A stretch of 64,000 nt of DNA from Chloranthus sessilifolius. Lineage: Eukaryota > Streptophyta > Magnoliopsida > Chloranthales > Chloranthaceae. The translations under genes and the position numbers were made by a program. The stretch is from NCBI GenBank assembly GCA_021018995.1, contig CM037587.1, positions 16,245,366-16,309,365 of the forward strand, given 5' to 3'. Shown here piece after piece: positions 36,213 through 49,099 of this stretch. Position 1 is the first letter of the stretch. Every line of letters starts with the position of its first letter. The notes under the pieces are model-generated. The model did not search any database. It was not told where the DNA came from and was given only the letters and a program-made list of their open reading frames with translations.

Positions 36213-36950
36213 TGTTGGAAATTTTAAAGGTTTTAAAAAATAAGCTTTTGAAATTGGGATTTGTCCCACATCATGTAATCTCTTTTTTGGGTTTGGTTTA
36301 TATATCTTTGTCTTGGCTCAAGGCTTGTAGCCTTCACCCAGGGAGCACTGAATTTTGTAGCTTCTACCGCCATGCAACCCATCAGTCACACACGCGCGCG
36401 CGCGCGCCGAGCCGAGCCGAGTCGGGTCGGGTTGGGTCGGGACGGGATGGGCACGAGCACGCGCACGGGCACGTGGCGTGGCGATACGGTAATTTAATTA
36501 AACTTTTGAATAAGTGTGTAACCACCTATTTGAATTTTAAACGGATATGTCTTATGTCCGTTCAGTTACACCTGTTTTATGGATATGTCCGTTCGGTTAC
36601 ACCTATTTTATCTATAAAAGGGCCCCAAGACCCCTCATTTATTATACTGCATATTTTCGTAAATTTCTTCGCTGCAACTTTAAGCTTTCTCCTTCTGAAA
36701 GTTCCGCTTTAGTTTTTTGGTGTTTTGGTTGCGTGATTAGATTCACCAAATCTGATCACACGAATACGCTGCCGATTCGTTGTATCCTGGAATTGATTTG
36801 CCGGTAACCTATTGGTGACCACTAGATCATAGTGGTAGGGGCAAATCTCGGTTTAAAGACAACGATATTTAACGTGCCTCGAACCGGATCAACGTATATT
36901 TTAATTCCGATCTTTATCTTCTTTTGCAATCCAAACCTATTGTTCTAACA
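36213..36950 (+). repeat. 3' LTR of the nested copia element (738 bp)
   Basis: Co-linear with 30956-31617; carries an extra CG-rich block (cgcgcgcgcgcg near 36395 and cgggtcggg words) and an additional short duplication ctattggtgacc near 36810. Confidence 0.9.
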
Positions 36951-37859
36951 AAAACCACCATCCTCTTAGGTAGAATTATCGGGAATTTCACTTGGGTATT
37001 TGGGTTTACACAATTTTATAAACTTTTCTTTGTTATTTAATGAAGATTTACATGTTTCGAAGATGTAGTTGGGTTAAAAATATTTCTCACTTTATATCCC
37101 TTATTTTTTCTTATAATCTTCATGTTTGAGACAGTTATCCTTGGCGATTACATTATCACATTCATCTTGTCAAATATATGTGAAAATTTTGAATTTACAT
37201 AGGCATGATTGATAAGCGTTTGTTGCTTAGAAGACATATGTGTGCAGTGTATATTATTTACTAGTCACTTGAGATTCAATGAATTGTACGATTATCTTTT
37301 CTGATTCGATTACATGATTGATGATTTTTTGAATTTTATAATTGTGATGATAAAATACTTGATTTGATTTCATATTTATAAATTTTGAAATTGACTTTTA
37401 AAGGTTTGAATGATGATTATTTGATCTTAGATGGAAAATTTTGTATTTATTATTAGTTTATTTTTATGTTTTCCTGACTTGAGAAATTGTCCTTTGTACT
37501 CTTATGACAAAAGATGGGAGTAATTGTATGGGTATGGTAAGTGTGTGCTTTATTTTTTAGGAATGATATGATGTAGTTTGTTTCTTTTCCAAGTAATGAC
37601 ATTATGCGTTTTACTTATTTATTTTATATTTGAGCTAACTTGTCTTTTAGTATTTCAGATTACAGTTTGGAAATACTAAAGATCTTTTTGCCCACATCAT
37701 CTTGTGGTTAACTTGGAAAGGTTTAGGGGGAGTATTTTAAGTTGTATTTTTTCGTATGACATACAGATTAATTATATAGGGTTATTTTATGATTGATGTA
37801 ATTTTTTTTTCATACCCTTCTAAACTAGGTTTTGTCATAGATGGTGATAAGGGGGAGAT
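36951..37859 (+). other. 3' non-coding part of the SIRE-like element
   Basis: Begins with the TSD AAAAC of the nested insertion and ends in the polypurine tract gggggagat. No gene. Confidence 0.6.
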
Positions 37860-38752
37860 TGTTAGATTTGATTGTCACGATCTATGATAACCTAGTAATT
37901 TACTCTCACGTGTCTCCAAGTTTAACCTATTACGTGTGTACTATGATGTATGATTGGATAACACTGATTCACATGTGTTTATATTTTACAAGGAGTTAAC
38001 TTCCCAAAAAGCTATGTGTTTGATGATTGATTACGTTCCCTTTTGTGGTTAACCACCAAAACTTTGATGGTTGACCACGAAGAGAAACGTGGTTAACCAC
38101 CTTTGGTTTGATGGTTGACAATCACTTATATGTGGGTCAATCGTGAGATTACCTTCCGAAAAAGGTCTTTTAATATATTTTTTAGTATTTTATCGTAGGA
38201 TATATATTCTGTTTTTTGGGGACTCCTTGCGGCTCATATCTCCGTACCTTATTGCTTAGCCGTTTTATAAGAGAAGAAAATCCTGCAGCCTTTGAAACTA
38301 TTTATCTGATCGTTCTTAACGATTCAAAGGTTTTTTGATATGTTTTTATCTTTCCAAAGAATATTGCGCTTGAGATATCAAGCGTGTATTGGCTAGTGGA
38401 ATCGAGTGGCCTTGGTAGAATTTGAGGTATTATTGTGGTTCGTTTGAATACGAGTGGACTATCGTGTGACTCGGTGGTTAAAGGTGACAAATCAGGGATA
38501 TATGAGGACGTGTAGTGGAATCTAAAATTGTGGTTTGGGAATGTTTGATAGGACTAGTGTGTTTGCATTTATTCGATACTTTCTGTAACCTTTGAACCCA
38601 TAGTCTATTCGTTGCCTTGGATCTGACATAGATCTTGTGATTTATCCTTTTAGATTTTTCACGTAAAAATTTCGTGTATAGTAGTGATTAATTTATTTTT
38701 ATCATTTATTATTTATATCATCGCTAGGTAAATTTAGGATATCAGAATTTTA
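37860..38752 (+). repeat. 3' LTR of the SIRE-like element (893 bp)
   Basis: Begins TGTTAGATTTGATTGTCACG, co-linear with the 5' LTR and followed by ATTAT. Confidence 0.9.
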
Positions 38753-39895
38753 ATTATTATTAAAAATGACTTGTAATTTGTGCTAATTAAGTTTCATCTA
38801 AACAATGATGGATCGTTTGGACGTCTAGGATAACTGATTGCCACGTGATGTGAGACCACGTGAGACATTGAGACCGTAACTAAGGATCTATTCTAGTGTG
38901 TTGAAGAATGGGACAAAGAAATAAAGTCATAATTGCAAGGGGAATGGTCAAGTCCTATCTGGCATAACCAAATTTCCAGTCCTATCTCATCTGTTTCGAG
39001 CCCTATCTCATCTGCCGCCAGCTGCTGCCTTTAGAATAAGATTCTCTTATTTCCAAAGGCATGACGTGCAGTCAAGATTCTCTCATTTCCAAAGGCAGCA
39101 GATGGAATAAGATTGAAGCTTCGATTCTACCCAGTAAGATCTGACCATTGCACGTGATTGATTCCAAACATTCCACACTTATGTGTGAAACTTCGGAGAT
39201 TCAAATAGAGGGCTGTCACGCACACAACACTTTTTCTTCTTGTACGCTTAAAAAGAAGTACAAAATCTAGTGTGTGCCTATTGCCTAAGAAATTTTTATT
39301 TAGCAATAAGAAACTAAAATTTAGGAGAAGTTCTCCTACAAAGGTACCAAACTTTTGCCTCAGTAATATATGCTTTGAACCTTTATTAGAAAACGTACAT
39401 AAATTTTATTATTATTATTTTCTCATTAATTGGTATTTGAATATAAAACAATGGTGTGTGACTAAAAAAGGTGTGCGAGAAGAAAAGTTATGTCCTCTTA
39501 GAAGACAAAGTTAAAACACTTGATTACATGAAGTAGATATATAGTTTTTTCGTATGCATTATTGTCCATTGAGCTTTGGATGGTGGTCTTCATATCATAG
39601 GGCCCACACAAGCTTCTCCTTATCTAAAAACACTGACCCGTTTTCAAACTTGGTTGGAGAATGGGTCCGATACCTAATACCAACTCCTATGAAAACAATC
39701 CGCATGTAATTACTAGTTAACAAACTTCGGAAATCGTGTTGAGGAGCTGTAATTATTAAATACTAAATGAATGAGAAGATACGTCGAACCTTGAAAGATT
39801 TAAATTTTGAATACCTTTATACCCACAATTCTTTGTGTTCACCCTCATTTCAAAAAAAAATAAAAAAAAATAAAAAAAATTGTGTTCACCCGCCC
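38753..39895. other. Intergenic, no gene recognised
   Basis: The segment 38940-39130 contains direct repeats of tcctatctcatctg and of ttctctYatttccaaaggca(t/g). The open frame at 39272-39514 has no recognisable domain. Confidence 0.5.
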
Positions 39896-40165
39896 TCGAA
39901 CACATTGATTATATTGAATTGGATGATGGAGATTGTTTATCATCACAATCTTTCACACGATAGATCTTGAGAACATGATCGTACTATCAGATAGTCTATT
40001 TTTTATTTCATGTAATAAACACCCAAAAAAGTGACCTTAAAATTAATTTTGAGCGTGCACTTGATATAAGGTCATTTTTTTAAGATGTGCGCCATAAGAA
40101 ATAAAATGCTAACCATCTTATGGTAGGCCTATGATCTCAAGATCCATCGTGTGAAAGATTGGGAG
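39896..40165. repeat. Foldback MITE, family M1, copy G
   Basis: Left arm ttgaattggatgatggagattgtt and tcttgagaacatgat; right arm complements (atcttatggtaggcctatgatctcaagatccatcgtg). Right outer end is truncated relative to other copies. Confidence 0.7.
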
Positions 40166-40179
40166 GATAACCTTATAAG

Positions 40180-40925
40180 TTACAATGGTCGGTAAATCCG
40201 ATTGGAAAACTTTAATATTGGCGTTAAAAATTATAAGAACAATGGTTGATATTAAAGTGTGTAGATCAAATGATTCAAATTTCTTAGAAAATAATATTTT
40301 TGGTAGGGCTACTTCTAACATATGGTCTATCACTTTGAGAGTATGATTTATCATATCTGGAATAATTAATGGAAGAAGATCATTTAAACACAAAGGATCA
40401 GGAGGGTAGGATCCTTTTAGAAAGTGATACTGACCCACATTTAAACACTAAAATGTGTTAAAATGATATTTTTACATCATAATTGATAATATTTTAAAAT
40501 TTTTTTGTACTTTTTAATTTTTATTTTTTCCCATTTTTTTTCGAATATTTTCTAGAACTTACCCAATTTTGCCGGACTTTTCCGAACTTTATTGCCGAAT
40601 CCTAATTTAGTGACTTATGATCATTGAAAATTTGAAAACTGTTTGGCCCCAAAAAATTACATACTTATAACTTATAAGTGAATGTAAACCATCTGATTGA
40701 TGAACTTTAATATCAACTATTAACACTTAAAATAATGATTGATATTATAGCCACATATCAAATTGTTTACATCTCCAAAAAAACCCCATTTTGGACATGT
40801 TGTGCATTAATCTATGATCTATCTTGTTGACCATAGGGATCACCACATCTTAAACAATTGAGGGTGTAAGATCATTTAAACACCCTGGTTAAATGATGGT
40901 AGGGAGAGTAAGGTCCTTTTAGCAA
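40180..40925. repeat. Two related copies of another dispersed repeat
   Basis: About 40180-40440 and 40640-40925 share gattgatatta, agatcatttaaacac and ggtagg(g)..gtaaggtccttttag words in the same order. Non-coding; probably non-autonomous DNA elements. A TA microsatellite follows at about 40925-40945. Confidence 0.45.
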
Positions 40926-40945
40926 TTATATATATATATATATAT

Positions 40946-41848
40946 GGTGAGCTGTATTTTCCATTTTAAGGAATCACTGACCGTCTAGATTCGTCTCCTA
41001 CATATGAACAGCTGAATCACTTTATAATCACCTAAAAATAGAGTTCCAGAATATCCGTCCGAATCAATTGTTTTCCAATTATCGAAGAAAAAGTTAGGCA
41101 AGAGACGGGCGGAACATGCAGGGTTTGATGAGAAAGAAAATTACCAAAATAACCATAATTAAAATTTCTTTCCTAATATAATCCTAAAATTGTAGTATTG
41201 AACTAGACCGTCCAATTAATGTCCAATAGACACTAGAAAAGTGATCTCATGACCTAAAATTTCTAACCATTGGATCAATTAGTGTACATTTACTTGACCA
41301 TCAGATTATCAGCAGTGGTCTAGGGAGTAAAGTTGATCGATCATAAGGCTGGAAATGAGAGATGAACAGAAGAATAGATGGTCTAGATTGATATATAGTG
41401 GAGATCATATGGCAGAAAAATCAAATGTCGTTTTTTTAAGAATTGGTAATTAATTTTAAAATTACCATCTTGTTAGTATTTTAGAAGTGGTAATTAACTT
41501 TAAAGGTTAATGGTACATTAAAAAAGAGTGAAATTACCTTTTTGCCCTTCTTAAGCCATCAAAATTTCTCTTTATACCATCTTATTAAAACCCTAAAATA
41601 TTTTTTTCACAACAATTGGCCTACCGGTCGACGGCCAATGGTGGTGCTAATCAACCCTTTGATTCACGGCCGGTTTTGGATATCATGCGATCAGATCTCG
41701 TGATGCGAGCTTCGTTGAAGGGTTGTAATGCGCCAAACTCCGATCGGCAAAATATCACTATATCACCTCAATCGTTCACGATGAGATTGTCCATCCCAAT
41801 TGAGAACTATACATAGCTAGAGATGGACACAATCCACCATTAATAAAG
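40946..41848. other. Intergenic, no gene recognised
   Basis: Unique-looking sequence; a 66-codon frame at 41616 lacks any recognisable domain. The last five bases (taaag, 41844-41848) are the left target-site duplication of the next element. Confidence 0.5.
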
Positions 41849-42243
41849 TCTTAGAAATTTTAAGATCTAGGCTCGAATCACACGATCAAAATATATCTTT
41901 GCAAGAACACGTGTACTTTGTATTTATTATCAGGTCGTCGCGTCAGCGATCTCCTTAATGAAACCGATGATCTCCGCCAAAGAATCCGAGTCCACGTTAC
42001 CTCTCGTCTTCTCTAAGTTTAGCCTCTAGATGAGAGTGAGCTAGGGTTAGAGGAAGAGAGGACGGTGGTCTCCTTATATAGTCACTTATCTTTTCTAACA
42101 CATCAAGGAAAAAGAGTGGAGACATATCACTTATATTAGGAAACTACTTTCTATTGCCTCAAGATACGTGTAGTCAAAGTTTCAACCCAATTTTTAATGG
42201 AAACCCAAAGATGGGTTAAGGTGTTGATCACAAAAATTCAACA
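41849..42243 (-). repeat. 3' LTR of the LARD-type element (395 bp)
   Basis: Co-linear and equal in length to the LTR at 51355-51749; contains ttatatagtcac, a TATA-like core on the plus strand. Confidence 0.9.
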
Positions 42244-45200
42244 TTCTCCCACTTGGTCTACACTTTAACTCATTTAAATATAATTTTTGAAAAACGACTA
42301 TTTGGGCTTATAAACTCTGAAAAGCAAATGACCATCAATTTTATATTTTAAAAAATCATTAACCCCCACTACCTCGATGCTTCGTAATAATCACCAAAAT
42401 TCAATGACAATATCAGTAAAAGATCACGACACACAGAGTATTCCATCTTACGAATCGACAATAGGCAATCTATGGTCACAAAACTAACATCATTAATAGA
42501 CTTAAGTCTTTACTTAGTGATATCAGGCAACTTACATGTCTGTATAGTTCATATATTTGTCCATGCGTTATACCCCTAAGGATATGTCGTTTCTGATACA
42601 TTACTGGCTCCCCGCCTATGGCTTTCAGTCACCAAACAATCAGAATGAAGGTTTACCGATGTGGTGCCTAATCACATCTAGCCCAAGCAAAATTCAGGCA
42701 TAACGAGATACAATCTCACCATCTTGCCATGTGATAAAATCCTCATGCAGATGGATATAGTATAATCACATATACTCTCAAGAGCACATGTACAAAATTA
42801 AAATATATGATGCATCAACGACAGAATAAACTAATCAATATCAGAGAGACAACTCCCACTAAAATTGTACAGTTAAAACTAATTCGATATGAACATCATA
42901 GTTCTAAGATTCGTAATAATTGTCAACAACTTCAAGCTCTCATTAATTTAATCATTCATTAAAATCAGTAAGTTTTCAACAAGAATAACTTAATCGTAAC
43001 TACATTAACTATCCATAAATTTTAAGCGTATCATGTCCATAAAAATTGATATTAACAAAAAATTATTAAATTTCTCTGAAAATTTAGTTACAATAATAAG
43101 GTTTGATTCTCAATTTTTGGTATTCCAACTTTTACTTATATCAACTCTAATGTTTGTTACTCTAAATGCTATTTTAGTATTGTTCACCTTAAATAAAATA
43201 ATATAACAACGAAAACAAATAAATTATAAGGTAAATCACAAAATCATCTCCAAATTAAAAGCATTAATATTCTCAAAATATGTTCTTAAGTGCTACATTT
43301 CTATCAAATCTGTAGTTATTCAATTTGTGTCTCTCTTATCGATGTACGAATCATCATCGTCATCCTTTATATTATAAAATCACTAGCCACATGATAAATC
43401 AAAAAGTTAAAATCTTTTCGATTCTCAACACCATTAAAAATTTAAAAATGGTAGACACAATTATAACTATACTAATAGTGACCATATACCACTAGATACA
43501 CCAAAAAAAATATGTCACTATACTTGTACAATTTATCAAATGTTTTGACGATAAATCACGGATCGTCTTTGAGAATTACGGCATGACCATATGCCACTAA
43601 AAATTTATCATGAAATATGACCATATGTCACTAACTAACCTCCGAGGACTTAACTCGAACTTAGGGTCAAATTTAAATTAAATAGAGTGTAAGTCATGTG
43701 CAAACATTCACTCTATGGGACAGTCCGGTCGCTTCGTCTCAGCATCACCTTTGGGCAGAAACTTCGACATGTAATTTGCTTCCTAAGATCGTATTTGAGA
43801 AAACACGTATAGACCTAATCACTCGTGTCATATGTTTGATCCAGACTCTCCATCAGCTTTGACCAGAAAGATTGTTCTTCTCCCCCCTACGCACTTATGA
43901 CCATTCTATTCACCCTACTTATATGAAATTTATAAATCAGCTTTGGTCAGAAGTTAGAAACCTCATAAAAGCATGTGCCAACTCGATCTTAATAAGACAC
44001 AAGTATCAAGATTCAAAAGTCATGTAACCTACATAGGTGGTCACCTTTGGACATACCTTGGCCTATTTCAGCTACGCACTCTCGAACGATCGTTTTACCG
44101 GTCTACCTTGATCCCTAATGTACGACCTAAATTTCATTCAATCATATTAAGTCTAATTCAAAGTTTCAAAAACTCATTTTCAGATATATGCACATCTTGC
44201 TAACTAATCTTCTTTTGAAAGATAAATCAATGCCACACATTATAATTGATGAAAAAATTAATCAAATTCAAATAATTATAAGATATATATGCATTAAGTG
44301 AATAAATTATCTATAATTATCAAACTATGATTATATGGGTATGCATGTCACATCTAGTCAACATTGACAATAGAGCATTGAAAAGTACATATGATATTTA
44401 CTTTGAATCGGATATGATATGTTGAGAACAATCAAACAAAAATAAACCTCATTTATAAAAGTCACGACACTAAGAAAGATTATCACCGTTGGACAGAAGA
44501 AATCCTTCAAAGTAGTCAAAACTAACTCATGCGATGGGTAAGTGTCAAAATTAATAATAATCATGGGTAACATTATGTAAGTACCAGAGTTGGTGCTAGA
44601 GCACAACCTTCAATACCCATCCCTATATTTCCTCACAAAATCCAACTTTAATTAAAAGCACTCAAATACACAATAATTATTCGATTGAAAATTGTCAAAA
44701 AGACGTCATGTCATAAAAAAGTCATAACAGAGAACTCCTTTTAAACAATAGACCTCAAAAATAGATCCAGAATGTTCGAAAAAGTCAAAATCCATATATA
44801 ATGTCTGAAAATCGAACTTATAAATAGCCCAGAAATGACCCGAAAAGAATAAGAAATAATACGTGTCAAAATGGGCCTTAAGGACAAACGGGTCGTGTCT
44901 AACGGGCCGAATTGGGTCATGAACCATGGGCCAGGAATGGACTGGACCAGATCAAGTCATATAGAGTCAAGTCTGAATATGTATTCTGCACTCTCGTGTT
45001 GGAGTTTCTTATTTTCAAGTTTTCATCATTTTTTTTTCTAGTGTCCATAGGCCCATGAGAATGGGGAAAGACGACCTTGTCCTTGTCCCAATCTTCAAAT
45101 TTATGATTTCAAGATTTTAATGGCCTCTTTTCATCTCTAAGGGAGACCACCAAACCCTATGTTATGAAAAATTAGGCTCCAAGGCACTACGGTTTATAGA

Positions 45201-45338
45201 TCATGCTTAGTAAAATAAAATAATAGATACAGAGAATCCTTGTACTTTTCCCAAATTTGGAATATAGCTTCTTTGGTCTTTAGTGATCTCTTTAAAATAT
45301 TAAAAAAATTTCACTAAGAATCATAGAGCACTCACAGT
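42244..45338 (-). other. Internal region of the LARD-type element, left part
   Basis: No gag or pol motif on either strand; open frames are short and lack domains. The last eight bases (CTCACAGT, 45331-45338) are the target site of the hAT insertion. Confidence 0.65.
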
Positions 45339-46528
45339 CATGGGTCAAAAAACCGAAAAAACGATACGTATCGTCCTGACCTCCAGGACGATACATATCG
45401 GGTATCGTTCGATACATTCGATGTATCGGCGATACATTGAATGTATTGGTTTGATACATTCAAAAAACCGAAAAATTCCCCCAAAAATATGAAAAAATAG
45501 TCAAAAAATCTGAAAAATTATATTTATTTATTTTGTATTTATTTCAAGTATTTTTGCTTTTATTTTTGACTTATTTGATGTATTATTTAGATGAATATAT
45601 AAGTAAGATGCCTATTTTGTAACTTAACCCAAGTCACATTCCTAATTTGTGACTTATTTTTGACTTAAGATCACATTTTTGACTTAATGTGATCACATGC
45701 CTATTTTATTATTTTCGACCAGCTGATCACATGTCTATTTTAATAACAATATTTCATAATTTGATCGACGCAGACATGCATAAACTAGATTACAATGTAT
45801 ATTGACATAAATAAATTATATATTGTCAAAATTAATAGCTATATTGATAAAAATAAATTTAATTATACATGAAAAACTTACTTTAGAGCCACATTGAATT
45901 TCGTGGTGGTTCTTGGCCCTCATGATCATCGTCATCATCGGTGCGCGAGCTTTCCGGCCTTTGCCTATAATGTTGCCCATATTGATACCCATGATTATAT
46001 ATGCCCCCTTGAAACTGAGGCTCAGTGTAGTACGTAAAGGCCGGTCCTCCAAAAATCTGACCAACGAAGTCATATGGTACCTAGTAGGTTTGTTGTGGCT
46101 GGTAGTATGGGTTACTAGTTCTTTGAATCTTGATTATTTTACCATTGAATCCCCAGATCCCCGAAGCTAGAAGTCATATAACCCATATCCGTATCATCTT
46201 GTGGACCTTGTGGTGGTGGTGGTGGTGTTTGATATGATTTCGACGCTCCTCTTCCTTCAACCCCCTCCCATTCTAAATGTAGGAGTGTCGAACTGTGTTA
46301 ATGGTGTCGAGTCATCGTCCCATGCCGCCATATCTCAATAAGGATCAGAGGTACCAGCATCCTCCCCTCCACCACTAGTGCCAACGTCCCTTCCACCATC
46401 ATGCCCTCCACCATCATCCTCACCACTCCCATCATCACTACCGGGCTACGTTTCGTCATCAGATCCAATCACTGAATGACGATTCAATCTTCTTTTCTGC
46501 CTCGGTGGTTGGGAAGCCTGTTGCTCCG
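45339..46528 (-). other. hAT 3' region, subterminal repeats and former C-terminal coding
   Basis: 45345-45470 holds clustered gatacRtatcg words. 45900-46500 contains acidic, glycine-rich coding-like sequence in shifted frames (DDGGG and GGG runs), probably the original transposase tail. Confidence 0.55.
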
Positions 46529-49016
46529 CTACTCTTTCAAAGATTGTTCACCATTCGGTTCTCTCTCTTCGATCCATTGATTCAAAGGGTCATCCTCGAA
46601 TATATAATCCAACTGGATGGGATCAAAATATTCACTGTCTACAAGGTAGAATATGATAGATGAATTAGTATAATATATAAGTAAGACTTCATATAATTAA
46701 GGATCTAAGACTTCATGTAATTGCTTACCACGGTTGGTCCTCTGTATATTCCTGACCCTTAATCGCATGTTGTAGCGGCAGTAGACTAACTTTTCCAATC
46801 GGTCCATAGTTAGTCTATTCCTTGTCTTAGTATGAATGAGAGAGACAGGGCTCCAATTTCGCTCGCAGTTGGACGAGGAACACGCTTGCGACAATACCCT
46901 CATTGCTACTCGCCTCAATATCGGACCATCACCTCCATAATGCATCCACCAATCAGCGGGTTTGTCGTGTTTAATTTGGGATTGCGCCAACGGGGTCCCA
47001 AATGACCCATGTCTCTTGCGAAACATGTCAATCTATAAAGATGAAACACAGTAAGACACATATCAATAAATAGGTCATAATATCACATGACATTTGACTT
47101 ATTAGTTATAAGGTATGATACTATGATTACTCACATTTCTTATGACTTGACCTTGGTTCGCCAACTCAGGGAGCATTCTTTGGATTATATTGAGCAAACT
47201 GGTATACACTTCATCAGTGTCACTCAGCTCGAAGCGTCGCGTATACTGGAAGGCTGGATTCAAGTAGTGTGCTACACATCAAATATGAGCAATTTCATCA
47301 GTATATGAAAATAATGAATAAATAAATAAATATCACTACATAATTGTGCAACATGTTATACCTGCTGCATGCAAGTATTGGGGAAATTGTGCATCCCACC
47401 TCTTGTCGATAATCGCCCAATATCGTTTATATTTTATAGGACATTTGGCTTTTATAGCTAATTTTGCCTTATCCATTGACTCATAAACGTACCCCATTAT
47501 TGATTTGTCATCACCATCAATCAATCTCAACACTTGCACCAACGGGGTAGTGACGGCGATCAGGTGGTCGACATCTGCCCAAAATTACGTGCTGTAGATC
47601 AGGTTAGCAACTTCAGTGTAAGCTAGTCTCTTTGCTCGTGGGAGTCCTATTTCATGTTGATTCTATTCTTCCGACGACACCATGCTTTTCAGCTCACGCC
47701 TATATCTAGCCAAACTCTGTAGGGCTAAGAACTGTGTTGCAAAACGTGTAATCGCAGGTCAGAGCAAGTCATTGTTCGTGAAGGCTCTCATTAAATTGAC
47801 CAGCTTGTCACTGTTGTACTGGTAGGAAGTAATCGTTCTTCCCTTCTGAATAGTTGCCTGTGCCTTGCTTCTCTTTCCTAAATTCTCAAAAATGAGGTCC
47901 ACGCAATGAGCGGCATACGGGGTCCAGTACAGGTGACGTCTCTTCATCATTAGTTTTAATCCAGCGGCTTTGTAATTTGCCGCATTGTCTATTACCACCT
48001 GCCCAACTCGCTGCTCTCCAACCTCTTGAACTACCTTATCCATTAGTTGAAAGAGGTAGTCAGCAGTCTTTACGTGTCTAGAAGCATAAACTGATTTCAA
48101 AAATACTGTCCCGACATCGCTGTAAACCAAAAAGTTGATCAAACTCTTTTTTGTGGGACCAGTCCATCCATCGCATATAATTGTGCAACCTCTCTTATCC
48201 CATACATCCTCAAATCTTTGTACATAGGCAGTTATCTCATCGTATTCATCTTTTAGTAAGGGACCAAATATCTCATATGGAGAAGGCTTTTTAACTCCTG
48301 AACCAACTTCTGCACTTGTATCAATCATGCTTTTGAAGTACGGCGACTCTGCTACTTGGGTCGGAATGTGGTTGTATATAAAAAACTTGGCAATAGATTT
48401 TCCAAGCTTCTTCCCCATTTTTATAAGTGAGATTGCACTCAATTTGGTTTGTTTGGAGCTTTCAGTGCGATACATGAATGGATCCATGAATGTAGGCCTA
48501 CTCTAGTAGACTAATTATAATCCCTCCCGGATGTCGACTATCATCCTCAACAACATGTGGCCTATGACTAGATCCACCACCGGTAGCAGGCATGGATGGG
48601 CCCCTCAACCTGGACCGGAACCGATAATCGGCTTCTTCCTGATCTCGCCGCTGTTGTGCTTCTCTAGCACTTTCTCTCATAGCTCTCGCTATCTACTCAT
48701 CCTCATCATCCTCAGGTGCAGCTGATGTAAACTCTGGATCTGGCCTCCTGATTCTCTCATACATTTTTCTATCACGATCGACTTCAGCTTTTTTCTTTCC
48801 CTTTGCCACTTGTAAACTAGCTCTGATATTTTCTTTTACTTCTCTGGGTACACTGGGACACCCTCTTGTCTCTCCCTTTACGTGAGTCAGATGCTCCTTT
48901 AACCTTGTGATACCTCCTCCCAGCAATTTTTTTCTACAAAGCTTACATTGTATCTGGAGTTTATTACCATCTATTGCTATACCGTATTGCCACGCTGGAT
49001 CTGTCGATTGTACCAT
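46529..49016 (-). pseudogene. hAT transposase, four exons, a few inactivating changes
   Basis: N-terminal BED zinc finger from the ATG at 49016: PAWQYG, CKLCRKKLLGGGITRLKEHL, then H and C ligands. A charged linker follows. The catalytic part holds GCTIICDGWTGPTKKSLINFLV (first Asp), QVVIDNAANYKAAG (second Asp) and TPYAAHCVDL. Introns with GT-AG borders lie at 47361-47272 (joined exons read YLHAA|..HYLNPAFQY), 47134-47033 and 46728-46639. The exon 47032-46729 carries the hAT dimerisation motif ADWWMHYGG and LSQACSSSNCERNWS. A last exon from 46638 encodes an acidic tail to a TAG at 46529. Damage: TAG after EDDEDE near 48694, TAG near 48500 with a frameshift before MDPFMYR, and TGA near 47756. 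Few lesions, so decay is fairly recent. Confidence 0.9.
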
Positions 49017-49099
49017 ATTTATTTATTTCACCTGCATGAATGAGCAAACGATTGCATTAAAGTAAATATCTAATTTACACTTGAAAATAAAATTTATTT

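Larger units (their letters stand above)
30956..36950 (+). mobile_element. Complete Ty1-copia element nested in the SIRE-like element
   Basis: LTRs at 30956-31617 (662 bp) and 36213-36950 (738 bp) share TGTTGGAAATTTTAAAGG-type starts (TATTGG in the 5' copy) and TTGTTCTAACA ends. The 5-bp TSD is AAAAC (30951-30955 and 36951-36955). The length difference is due mainly to a CG/GGGTC-rich stretch in the 3' LTR (36391-36490) reduced in the 5' LTR. Gag-pol follows in the order gag, protease, integrase, RT, RNase H, so it is Ty1-copia. A purine tract (tagtggggga) precedes the 3' LTR. Confidence 0.95.
27431..38752 (+). mobile_element. Complete SIRE-like Ty1-copia element, gag only, with nested copia element
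   Basis: Two co-linear LTRs (27431-28324 and 37860-38752) begin TGTTAGAT. The flanking 5-bp duplication is ATTAT on both sides (27426-27430 and 38753-38757). A primer site matching initiator-Met tRNA follows the 5' LTR, and a purine tract (gggggagat) precedes the 3' LTR. Removing the nested element leaves an internal region of about 3.5 kb with gag but no protease, integrase or RT. It therefore resembles terminal-repeat elements with a gag domain that depend on a partner for pol. Confidence 0.9.
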
